In this document: one piece after another, positions 38,275-47,300 of the stretch
Layout: every line of letters starts with the position of its first letter
Position numbering within the stretch: position 1 is the stretch's first letter
DNA from: Diadema setosum
Taxonomy: Eukaryota; Echinodermata; Echinoidea; Diadematoida; Diadematidae
Length of the DNA stretch: 64,000 nt
Direction of reading: 5' to 3'
NCBI RefSeq assembly: GCF_964275005.1
Contig: NC_092705.1
Coordinates: forward strand, 9,102,641-9,166,640
Made by a program: the position numbers and the translations under genes
Notes under the pieces: generated by a model
Told to the model about the DNA's origin: nothing
Seen by the model: only the letters and a program-made list of their open reading frames with translations
Databases searched by the model: none

Positions 38275-38707
38275 ATATAATATATAAAAAAAACATGGTT
38301 TTCCAAAAATTAAACAAACCCCAAAATGAACATTCAAGAGGAGAAATTCTACAAAGAAATTTCAAGGAGTACCATGATTTCTCACTGAAAACCTACACAG
38401 AAGATTAACTTGAAATTTGGCATGTACGTCAAATATTTGTGATAAATGCCATCTGCAGATGAATGTTAAATTTTGCTTTCATCCATTTCATCCATCATTC
38501 TTTCTTTCACTCTAGCACATTCAGGGCTTTAAGAAGCTTGACTTGGAAAAATTGTTGCTCTTCACTGTCTGCAAATCTTGGAAACAGTAATGATAAATAG
38601 TTTGAGAAAACTGCAAGATCTAACTACAATATTGTACTTGTATTATATAATGAAACCAGATCAAGGATATGTTTTGGTTCCTTTGGAAGGGAGGTCTTGA
38701 GTCTCAT
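22069..38707 (-). CDS. IFT80: Intraflagellar transport protein 80 homologue (17 coding exons)
   Basis: IFT80 is a WD40 subunit of the IFT-B complex that carries cargo such as tubulin along the axoneme. Coding exons in transcript order: 38707-38657, 38051-37835, 37025-36846, 36291-36182, 35681-35454, 34171-34047, 33839-33666, 33114-33040, 31166-31118, 30038-29862, 28600-28465, 26667-26526, 25864-25693, 24612-24523, 23914-23742, 23116-22993, 22149-22069. All are GT-AG and joined phases are consistent, giving about 767 residues against 777 in human. It starts [13 protein letters not shown] (human MRLKISLLKEPKH). Two N-terminal WD40 propellers follow, with blades such as [36 protein letters not shown] and [15 protein letters not shown], then an alpha-helical C-terminal part containing [16 protein letters not shown]. 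An in-frame TGA upstream supports the ATG. The first splice junction is less certain than the rest, and exon 3 has a weak donor (GTCAAT). The C-terminal tail is shorter than human. Confidence 0.96.
22245..22689 (+). mobile_element. 5'-truncated LINE 3' end in IFT80 intron 16
   Basis: The plus strand reads [20 protein letters not shown] followed by KKFLKIHLL. This is the W-x-x-(L/I)-P...SLSSFKK-LK-HLL ending typical of ORF2 C termini in CR1/L2-type LINEs. An AT-rich 3' UTR and a (TTGAA)n tail at about 22657-22688 follow. It lies antisense to IFT80. Confidence 0.7.
22785..22977 (+). mobile_element. SINE 3' body, second copy, beside an IFT80 splice donor
   Basis: From 'tcatgcacgtaaaagatcc' through 'ccagccatcttctcagatgg' this matches the 3' half of the SINE at 10190-10551 and ends in the same AAAC-rich tail. 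The tRNA-like head is absent or replaced, so it is 5'-truncated. The tail ends only about 10-15 bases from the donor of IFT80 exon 16 (exon end 22993), antisense to the gene. Confidence 0.75.
23975..24228. repeat. MITE in IFT80 intron 14 carrying AAGATGGCGGC
   Basis: The left arm (ctctaaaggacgtatctgga, then gccgccacgctgccatctta) and the right arm (taagatggcggcgtggtggc, then tatccagatactcccttcag) are inverted copies, with a weaker match through the middle. The right arm contains AAGATGGCGGC at 24162-24172, identical to the consensus site for the transcription factor YY1. The left arm has a one-base variant in the opposite orientation. Confidence 0.7.
24951..25111. repeat. CAGGGGCGGATCCAGG foldback MITE in IFT80 intron 13
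   Basis: It begins caggggcggatccagg and ends cctggatccgcccctg, perfect inverted ends. CTAATC directly precedes and follows the element, a likely target duplication. A second copy is at 43212-43393. The interior is A/G- and C-rich and hairpin-prone. Confidence 0.8.
26820..27010. repeat. Dispersed repeat fragment
   Basis: The end 'cagaatcagggagactt' followed by 'gccagctctg' and the preceding 'atatcagaagctttcagg' are matched at about 51680-51765 (caaaatcagggagactcagc). The two copies are diverged and I cannot see the full element. A palindrome TTAAAGGGGCCTTTAA lies just upstream at 26759-26774. Confidence 0.4.
27018..28358 (+). mobile_element. Pearl/Tsp-like tandem-core element, copy 1 (IFT80 intron 11)
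   Basis: It begins tagaaatgtcgctatggcga. About six tandem core units follow at 140-153-base spacing, each bearing 'ttgaccttgacctttgacc' (near 27360, 27508, 27652, 27792, 27945, 28095). Next is a (GGAC)n/(GTAC) microsatellite (28234-28308) and a terminal hairpin (atgcctccgg...cggaggcat, 28322-28353). The layout of tandem ~150-160-base cores plus an ACGG microsatellite resembles the non-autonomous pearl elements of bivalves and Tsp of sea urchin, sometimes linked to Helentron-type helitrons. That family assignment is from memory. Frames through it are non-coding. Confidence 0.65.
28957..29788 (+). mobile_element. Pearl/Tsp-like tandem-core element, copy 3 (IFT80 intron 10)
   Basis: It begins tagaaatgtcgctacagcta, the same first 13 bases as copies 1 and 2, but the core is different. 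Units of 157-164 bases carry 'gccgttaccatggcaacgta' (near 29083, 29247, 29410, 29567) and 'aaaactgaggaagtagtt'. A CCGACCGCCCG microsatellite (29703-29740) and a terminal hairpin (atacccccttc...ggcgggggtat) close it. It is a sister family with the same architecture. Confidence 0.6.
30512..30645. repeat. 67-base perfect tandem duplication in IFT80 intron 9
   Basis: The unit starting gcacagacatcttgcgatta and ending ccgatctattttta occurs twice in immediate tandem (30512-30578, 30579-30645) with no visible difference, so it is recent or an assembly artefact. Confidence 0.9.
31499..32935 (+). mobile_element. Pearl/Tsp-like tandem-core element, copy 2 (IFT80 intron 8)
   Basis: Same start (tagaaatgtcgctttggcga), same core style with repeated 'ttgaccttttgacctttgac' blocks near 31830-32600, a (GGAC)n microsatellite (about 32843-32882) and the same terminal hairpin (atgcctccgg...cggaggcat) as copy 1. 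Near 32695-32830 it carries extra sequence with the inverted motif 'gcttgtgtgtcta'/'tagacacacaagc', absent from copy 1, perhaps a nested insertion. Confidence 0.65.
34350..34640 (-). mobile_element. Decayed tRNA-derived SINE in IFT80 intron 5
   Basis: On the minus strand, 'ggcggcaccgtggtagcatt' then 'gttaagatccttgtctttga' and 'gaggtcccgagtttgggtcc' retain the spacing of a tRNA-like head with weakened A and B boxes. A body containing 'caacccaggggtaataatgg' follows. It is old and diverged, distinct from the 10190-10551 family, and in the sense orientation of IFT80. Confidence 0.5.
34963..35092. repeat. 65-base perfect tandem duplication in IFT80 intron 5
   Basis: The unit starting ttttatgaaagaaaatcttg and ending catcagtgatctca is present twice in tandem (34963-35027, 35028-35092) without visible change. 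Its size matches the unrelated duplication at 30512-30645. Confidence 0.9.
38181..38285. repeat. (TA)n microsatellite in IFT80 intron 1
   Basis: About 100 bases of TA with a few TG interruptions. It gives tyrosine/isoleucine frames on both strands that are not genes. Confidence 0.9.
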
Positions 38708-38821
38708 AATGGCTTGTTTCCCCTTCCCATTCACGATCAGGTGTTTCAACAGCTGAGAATAGTCACTGCGCCAGCTGCTCCTCTGTCGTCTGAAGTTGTA
38801 CTCATCAGTTCGATGGCTTCA
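38708..38821 (-). other. IFT80: IFT80 5' UTR part of first coding exon
   Basis: Upstream of the ATG on the minus strand the sequence is contiguous to a good acceptor (cttccactcccag, exon start 38821). The reading frame of the ATG is stopped by TGA at the first three bases of the exon, so translation must begin at 38707. The acceptor implies at least one further non-coding exon upstream, probably near the CpG-bearing DNA at 40.8-41.4 kb. Confidence 0.6.
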
Positions 38822-39539
38822 CTGGGAGTGGAAGCAATAATGTAACTGCAGAGATTAAAAGCACACAGGAGAAATCCAAAATATTGGAAGGTATCTTTTT
38901 TTCTTTACTCAGCATGGCCCAGGCATGTCTTGTCAGTAGTACATGTATCAATGTTGGTTGAACAGGGCAGTTAAATAATAAAATATCATTTGCCCTCAGC
39001 TATAAGCAGCGTAATAGATACCTTTGATAACCAATCATTTGCACTCTCACTCCCCTGAGCCCTGGCCTACTACTACTACAACTACTATTACTATTGCTAC
39101 TACTACTACTGCAGTTTCGCACAAGATGCCTAAATTTCAGTTTTATGATGTTGAATTCAATTTGTAGTTCAAAGCAATATTGAAAATAATATTGAAAATC
39201 TTTTTTTTTTTTTTTTTTTTTTTAATCTCCCTGGGATTGTCGTAACTTGAAATCCTCAAAATCAATGGTACATGTTCTCACAGCAGCGTGCAATGTGGTT
39301 GATCGTTTGATCTGAATGCAGCGATCCCATAGAGGGCACAGCTACAAGTGTAGTTTTCTACTGTATCTTTAAAACTTATACTTGAACTTCAGCTAGTACT
39401 TGTTTTTCCCCTTCCCTCAGCTTGTACCAAGTCTTGTGGTTAATGGTTGTTTAATATGAAGCAGTTGATTGAAGTTTGTTGTTGTTCTGTGTTATGTGTG
39501 TGTTTGAATAAAATAAGAATGGGAAAAATGTTTTTACGT

Positions 39540-40135
39540 CAATCTTGAAAAGTAGTGAATAATAATATTCGGAAGATTAGAAATTCAAGAGAAAAAGTGG
39601 GGAGGTGGGTGAGAGAAGAGAGACAAAGAGGAGAGAAAATTTAAAGATGGGGAAAGCGCTAAAGAGAAAGGAGAGGAAAAGGGGCAAAAAGAAAATAAAT
39701 GAATACAAACATATAGCACGAAAAAGACAAAAATTAAAGATTAAACAAAAATTAGGATAGAAAATAGCCCTAAAATTAAAAGGAAAAGAACATTATAGGA
39801 AGGAAGGGAAGAAGAGACAAATGGTTTCCAAAAGAAAGGAGGAAAGAAAAAAAAATCAGAGATAGATTAAAAAAGAAAGGAAAAGAGAAAGAGAGATGGA
39901 TTGAAATATAAGGAAAGAAGAGATGAATAGAGAAGGAAAAAAATGAAGTTTTGAAAAGGGAAGACAAAATATACTTATTAATAATTAGGATGTGAGAAGA
40001 AAAAGATAGGAGAGGAGAGAAAGAAAATGCAGATGTCAGGAGAGACAGATGGAAGGAAATGAAGAACAGACAAGAAGAAAATAACATTGAAAAAGAAATA
40101 AAGAAAATTGGGAGGAAAGAAAGAGGATACAAGTA
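39540..40135. repeat. ~600-base purine-rich asymmetric tract
   Basis: The plus strand is overwhelmingly A and G (agagaagagagacaaagagg and similar), with few pyrimidines over about 600 bases. The 118-residue Phe/Ser-rich minus-strand frame is a by-product. It lies in the likely first non-coding intron of IFT80. Confidence 0.8.
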
Positions 40136-40849
40136 AAGGTTAACACTTGTTTAAGGGATGCACACACACCCAACACATCACAAAGTACAAACTATCACAA
40201 TCATTTTTGATTTACGTTAAACAAAAACCTTAACTGCACTGCTCTGTGCTACTGTAGAGTGCTATTGTGTAGGCCTAGGGTCTATATTACAAGCACCAAA
40301 ACAAGATACACTAATGGAAAGATGAAACTATATCTTTTTAATGACACAGCAGAAAAACTTGTTGTTATCACTAGATAGGCCAAGGGCTCACTACATTCAG
40401 ATCAAACAATCAACTCTAGTCTCTATTGCCCACTACCGTGGCACAACAACGTGCACAATCCAGTGAATCACTGTAACACCACTGATTTTGATGTGATACT
40501 GATAATACTGATGTGAGAACCCATAATTTTGAGGACTTGAAAGTGATGACAAGCCTAAATGTCCAAGACATCAGTAATGGTTTGACAGAGACAGTAAAAG
40601 GTTTCCGAATCATGTACATTGCTTTAAAGATTGAATTCTGTGCCATACAACTGGAAGTCAGCCAAATTAAATCATGAACAAATTTACTTCAATTTAATAA
40701 AATTAATTAGAGTAACTGCGTCAGTAAGCGGCCGTGCAGCCGTTCGCGGCAGGTACAAAATACACGGTAATATACAGCTAAACACAGCATTGCACTGTTA
40801 CATGCACACTACACATATACTAACACACTAGCAATCAACAAAAACCAAC

Positions 40850-41400
40850 CGATAAAATGGGCACGATCTCTGACGAAAGTGAAATTTTCTCACCTAAATG
40901 ACAACATATCGCATCCAAAATGAAATTTCCGGTACTTCTTAACATAACAGTTAAGAAACAATGGTCCAAGAAACTGGATTTTTTTTTTCGTTTTCTCGAT
41001 GTTCATGGATTTTGAAAACATATCCTCACGTAAAATAGAATTTTCGCGAGCCGATGTGGGCCGCCATTTTTTTTCAGAAAGTGGATGTTACCATCGAAAA
41101 AAATGAGAAAAACACGAGAAAGACATCAACAACACCGCCAGAAGTGCGATCTTGTTTGCGGGCAATGCATGTGCGCACGCTATTTTCACGTGCTTTCGCA
41201 ATGGGAATTGGCGCTTACGCAATGTTCGCGAGACATGTGAAGGCGTTCAGCTAAAGATCGCGGAGCACGCGCGTATTGCATAGGGATTGTACATCGTGCC
41301 GCAAGCAGAAATACTACGTCGCATATCGCCCTTATCGGCGAAAATTGTGCCGGGTTTTGCCATGGTAAATCATGAAAACTGCGTTGGTCAGTGGTAAATT
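40850..41400 (-). promoter_or_regulatory. IFT80: Probable IFT80 promoter region
   Basis: CpG density and GC content rise here relative to the flanks. On the minus strand aaaATGGCGGCcc (41059-41070) matches the core of a YY1 site in the orientation usually found just downstream of YY1-type transcription starts. No TATA box is obvious. The position suits a non-coding first exon that splices to 38821. Confidence 0.4.
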
Positions 41401-43211
41401 TCTGTCATGAAAACAATTGCGTTAATGAATAATCTTGTCTATGATATATGAAATGGTTGAAAATAATTTGCCTGATTTGTTTACAAGTTGGAAAAACTCT
41501 TTACAATGCTTAAACTGCCGCAAACGGTATATTTACTCTAGCTGGTCTAGCAATAAGTCTACAGGTAACATACGTTAGGAGTTAACTATACACAGCCCAG
41601 TCGCTGTATTCGCTCAGCGTACTAACACGTAACAGCGTCTGGTCGGGCTAACACTAACACTACTACAGCCTACAGGTTAGTTAGGCCGGGGGTAGGAGTT
41701 TAGTCTAGGCCCTAGGTCTAGAAGTCCTCGTAGAAACAAGACTAAGAGGTCAAGTCTAGGGTTTAAAAATGATGACATGTGTATATGTGCACTTCTTTGA
41801 AAGAGAACAATATATTAATATATCGCTCAGTAACGCTACCCAGTCCCAATTATTCCCAGTGTCATCAATGTCAGTGACAGTGTCAGTGAGCAATTGACTG
41901 TGAGCTGAGCCTGAACTAGTGCACTTCACTGTCTGCTAGCACATCATTACATATATACACATATATGGGACCAAGCAATATAAATTTCACAACGAATACA
42001 GCTTCTGTCCCACATTTGATTTTCTAACTGGATAGAGGAGTGCACACCAAAACTGGCTGCATAACAGGAATTAACGAACTGTACCGATATCTTATTCGAA
42101 TATCATTTGAACTGAAGATATGATAGAAATCTCTACCTTAGAAGCGCTCACGGGCGTCCCCAGAAACGAAAGAAGCTCTGCGAATCTAGGAATGTATAAT
42201 CGGAGCATGCGCAGTATAAAATGATTGCTAATTTGTCAATGTATTTAAGGTAATTTCAATAAAAATCCCAAATTATATACCATTTTAAATTATGAAATTA
42301 TTTTCATTATTATGTTTGACGAATGAATAACGCACAATAAAGAAAAAATCTCATATTTTTTTCTTTTAATCTACATTTGCTTGAACGAGCGCAAAGCTTG
42401 CCAACCAGTGGACACCATTGACAGCACATAAACAACCCACATCATTCTAGAGCGCTGTGATCTAAGCAGCTCTATCGTGGGATCACGGATGGGACATCTA
42501 CCGGTAACTCCTCGCGACACTACGGCTGTGTGTGATGTTACCGACACCTCTCGCAGGAATTGCCTCGTCCGTGTGCGACACAACTGACAAGATCCAGATG
42601 TAGGCGCCTATCCGTAACAGAAATAGATTCATCCTGACGTGAAAAATGTTATCCTGTAAGTAGTGTAACAACGGAAGTCAACGGAAACGAGTTTAAATGC
42701 TAGCCATTTGATAGACGAGCGATCTGCTGATCCTGCCTGGTGGTCTGGATGCTGGAATCCTTGGACCTTTTTTGGTGAACATGCCCTGCCCTGACGGCTG
42801 CCGGCTGAGACTGAAGACGGGAGTGTAATTTAAACTTACCCTGAATACTAGTAGTATCTAGAGCTGGATCTAGGTCTACGAGGTGCACGTGCAGTCGGTC
42901 TCGTCTTCGATGTTGTTGTTGTTGTTTTGGTTTTAATGGCGTAGAGCTCTTATATCACTCACGATTGAGACACTAACGTTAGACTCTATTACACGTGAAA
43001 ATAAAGGCGATAGAGCAGAGATTCAAACCACAAGACAACGCATACGCGCAGCACACGAGACCAAGATAAGAAGGTAACACTGACACTGTTATTGTTAATG
43101 ACTAGTAAAACGAGTCTTTTTTTTAACCTGTGTAAAAGATAGTCCAGCATCTTAACTTCACACTGTTTTTCTCTTTCTGACCGTCCACTAATCTCTCTCT
43201 CTCTTTCTCTG
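41401..43211. other. Interval between divergent genes, no supported exon
   Basis: It should contain the promoter and first non-coding exon of the CXorf58-like gene, whose first coding exon is preceded by an acceptor. CpG-bearing DNA at 42380-42720 is the best location. A 70-residue minus-strand frame (42371-42583) has a hydrophobic run MMWVVYVLSM but no homology I recognise and no splice context. Confidence 0.35.
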
Positions 43212-43393
43212 CAGGGGCGGATCCAGGAATTCTGTAAAAGGGGGGGGGGGGGCCCACGGGGCACGCCTTGCTTTACAATGCAAAATTAAAAAGGGGGGTG
43301 CATGCGCCCTCTCCATTTTTTCTTTTTATTCCTCTTGTTTTAACAAAGATGGGGGGGGGGGTGCACCCACACCCCCACCTGGATCCACCACTG
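43212..43393. repeat. CAGGGGCGGATCCAGG foldback MITE, second copy
   Basis: It begins caggggcggatccagg and ends cctggatccaccactg. CTCTG directly flanks both ends (target duplication). It is the same family as 24951-25111, with diverged right end and G-run expansions inside. Confidence 0.75.
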
Positions 43394-43412
43394 CTCTGTA
43401 GTAATGTCAGTA

Positions 43413-43998
43413 TTAAAGGACAAGTCCACCTTCATAATCCGTAGATCTACATAAGGATTGAGAGAATGCAGCAATATTAGTAGAACACATCAGTGAAAGT
43501 TTGAGGAAAATTGGACAATCTGTTCAAAAGTTACAAATATTTTACAGGTGTAAGTATCTGCGCAGTCACTGCTGGAAGAGAAGACTACTACAGTGTATGA
43601 TGTCACATGCGTACAACTATATAAGGAAGATAAGAAGAGAATTTCACAAAACTTTACTTTTTGAATAAAGTGCACATTTCTTCGACTTGCTACTGACGTA
43701 TGTTAAGGGTAATATAATTCCCCCTGCCTTCTGAAAGAGAGAAGTCGAGTGTTCTTTTGTTATGCGAGAAAAATGGAAATATGTTGAATTTTCTTTATTC
43801 TTTTTTTATATCGTTGTACTCAAGTGACATCACAAGCTATAGTAGTCTCTTCATCCAGCCGTGACTGAGCAGAAACTTCAAAAATTCATTACTTTTTAAC
43901 GGATTGTCCGATTTTGCTCAAACTCTCACCAATGTGTTCTACTAATATTACTGCATTCACTCAACTCACATGTCTATGAAGGTGAACTTGTCCTTTAA
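43413..43998. repeat. TTAA-flanked MITE, AAAGGACAAGTCCACC family
   Basis: The left end TTAAAGGACAAGTCCACC and the right end gaaggtgaacttgtccttta+a are inverted copies bounded by TTAA on both sides. The interior mirrors 'gaacacat(c/t)agtgaaagttt' style segments ('caatctgttcaaaagtt' versus 'taacggattgtccg'). At 586 bases with no coding it is non-autonomous, probably piggyBac-mobilised. Confidence 0.75.
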
Positions 43999-44383
43999 CC
44001 AATTGAATTGTTTCTATATGTCAACTCGGCCTACGAACTTTAGACCCAAGAGAAAGGTTAATTGGCATTACATCACATCGTCATACATGGGCAAGTAACA
44101 AGACATGATAACTATCAAAGACATCACTTCACAGTCAACAAACCTTCCCAAGCGTAACCATTCGTGCTTTGAAGAATGAACATTCAATAATAAAGCCAAA
44201 AAAAAAAATAATAATAATAATGATAATGGATGAGCAGTTATCATAGATATTACATTGTTGTGGAGCCAGAACATAACGTAAGCAGGTACAAACTGTAGGC
44301 CTATATGTAGACATTTACAGTTGTATGTATAAATTGTGGGTTTGTTTGTCAACTCTCCTCTTAAAAAATTATTGCTTTCCAGA

Positions 44384-47300
44384 ATGGATGCTGCACGAAG
44401 TTCCAGCAGGTCCACCATCAATGTCACCCTGCCAAGTCAGCACAGCGGAAGCATTGTGGGTTCAGCAGAAGGCAGACGGCATGGGAAGAAGGCGCAGCCT
44501 GTCCAGCAGCGAGACAAGCAGTAAGTGAAAGTAGACCTATAATAGAGCCTGAGATCTGTATTTTCAGCGAGCATTCATTACTTGGGCCATTCTTGTTTTG
44601 ATCTCAAGTGCATCGCTATGTAATGTTCATTGTTGGTCGTGATAATTATGATTATACACGTTGTAGGTGGGGCCTAGACATGAAATATGCCACCTCTCAT
44701 TATATGGATGTGTCTCTACTGTGTACCAAATTCATGGAGGAGGAGATGTCACTACACACACTGCATCCACTGATGAAATGAATGACAGTGAATGGAGTGG
44801 TGACAAAACCTGTGATAATGCAGATACATGCTGTGTTATAGTATCTTAGTATAGTTGAATTTAATGTATCATTATCGAGACTAACACACATCAAAAGGAA
44901 AAAGTTGAAACTGCTTGTTAAATTATTTTTTTATCAACATCGTTAAAGTGTGAACTTGTATGTTTAACCTTATTTTCTCTCTTTCTCTGAAAATGTAAAA
45001 TTGTCTTCAATCAACCAACATCCATTCACAATTGGAATATTTTGTTTTGTTTTGTTTTGTTTTGTTTTTCTACATAGAATGACCCATCTCCTGGCAGCAA
45101 GAGCCATAGAGCGAAGCTGGTGCGCATACAGAGACAAACAGATGTTCCGCCTTCTCAAGCATGCCATTTGTGCTGCAGTAAGTTTCTTTCCCTTGAATTG
45201 GAGAATTGGGAAGGGGGTGGGGGAGGTGGAAAAAAAACCCACACGAAACAATTGCATTCCATTTTCCACAGTATGTGTTCTATCATTTACTGATCAGTGA
45301 TGTATGGCATTTCAGAGGAAAGAACATGATTAAACCTGGAGACAAATGAAAGAGACTAGGATAATGTGTGTATGATAACTTAACATACAGCCGCAGTTTT
45401 CATTAGCATCATAATATCATTAAACATTTAAAATGGCATATTTGTTGAAATTAATGCAAAATTAAAACAATGCTGATTGCTGTCACTCATGTTAACTACA
45501 GTGTTTCTACAAGAGCAAGTGTTTGGAAGGAATTCCTCTTGTTCACGGAGTCTCGTGGGCATGGAAGATTTGACATTCATATTTTCAAAGAATGAATATT
45601 GTGCAGCTCTATTTCATTGCATCTTTGATATCAAAGCTCTATGCATTCTTAACCTCCAGAAGCCTCTCAAATATGTTTTATGTCTTTTCTGCAGGAGCAC
45701 TCCATGACCTTTGAAATCCTGCGGAAGATTTGCCCAACCGAGGCAGAGCTGCTTAAGGACAAAAGCATGAAAGCAAGGGTCCGATTCAGGTGTGTTTGTC
45801 AGATGAAGCATGGCCACCACCCTGCCGACGTTGATGTTGATGTTGATGTGTGGGACTATGCTGCCCAATTCACCATTATAGTGCATGGTCCATACAAAGA
45901 GTGTGAGAAATAGATCAAATGCTGACTAATTGATACAGTAGTTATAATCACATTAATATCTACTGTTTTAAGTTTCCAAACATTCACTCATTTTCCTTTG
46001 TGATTCTTGAACTTTTTCATTATGATGAATCAGTAAATGTTTGGTACAAGTCGCATGTTGAGGTTGCAGAAAAATTGGTCATGCAAGAAATCTTTGTGAA
46101 TGCATGAGTTGACAGTAACATAACATTTATTTTATATGTTCATAAAAGATGAAGCGGTTGTTTGTATATGACATAAAATCAAACAAAACTTGAATTCTTC
46201 TTCATGTAGGTTTGCTGGTTCAGAGTTCCCCCCAGTCATCCTCTTCAAGATCTACACACACACAGAGGGGCGGGGCCTCAAGTATCTCAGTGGAAAGAAG
46301 GTCATCAAGCCAGCCTCAGAGGTAAATTGACCCCTGACCTCTAGGATCTTACAATGAGCATGGTGATCTTGTCAGCCTGTTTGCTCGGCAGTTCGTGATC
46401 GATGACAGTGGATTATTTTTGTGTTCCCTGCCTAGAATTGTGGTTGGGACTATGGAAAGAATAAACAACACACAGGGATGTGATAATGTGTGCAGAAACA
46501 GTTGTTTTGTTCAAACTACACACTGCACCTGTGACTATAAAGCTGAAAAGGACAAATCCAGATGGGTCCAATGTTGTTAGGGGATAAATGATATTCATGG
46601 AACATCACGGATTGCAAGAATTTCAGGGCATATTCCAGTCATGTAGAAGAAAGTCAAGATTCAAAAGTTATTATATTTTTTTTCTAGTTTGCAATCTAAT
46701 GAAAGTAATCACAAGTACCTCAGTACCACTGTATGGGACACCATGTATGTTCATGATGAGCCAGCGTTTTCACTCAATCGGCCCTCTAGAAATCAAGAAC
46801 TGCTGAGCTATTAAGCATGGACATCTACCACAGAAGAGATTTTGTCCTACCCCCTTTGTTTCAGGCTGCCTCTGATGCCTGTAAGGAGATGGGCAACCGG
46901 AAGTTCTATGACCAGATGATCGCCGATACCTGCCAGTACGAAAGGGATAAGATCACTGACGAAGTGGATGTAACGACGGTGAAGGACTACATGCAGGTAG
47001 CGATCGGCATTGTTCGCGTTTGTTTCATTTGTTATCAAGACTGGGTATTTTTTTTTATTTTTTTTTTTTTTGGGGGGTATTTTTTGTTATTGTTTTGTTG
47101 TTGTTGTTTCATAAAACTATCAAATGTAGAATATTCCTGACAAATATAATTCTTGAGAACCTTGCTGTAACAATCCTGACAATTAACTTGTAATATCAGG
47201 TTTCTCATTGTGGTAGGGTACAAACACAAAGAAATATAAAGAGCTACAATGTACTGTAGAACTGCAAAATCACCTTGTTTTTGTTAAAGATGCTTTTGTT

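Noticed and set aside
39776-40132. 118-residue Ser/Phe-rich membrane-like protein on the minus strand
   Set aside because: An artefact of the purine-rich tract; composition follows the tract exactly and there is no start context.
42371-42583. 70-residue minus-strand frame with a hydrophobic run
   Set aside because: Short, no homology recognised and no gene context. It lies in the likely promoter interval of the CXorf58-like gene.
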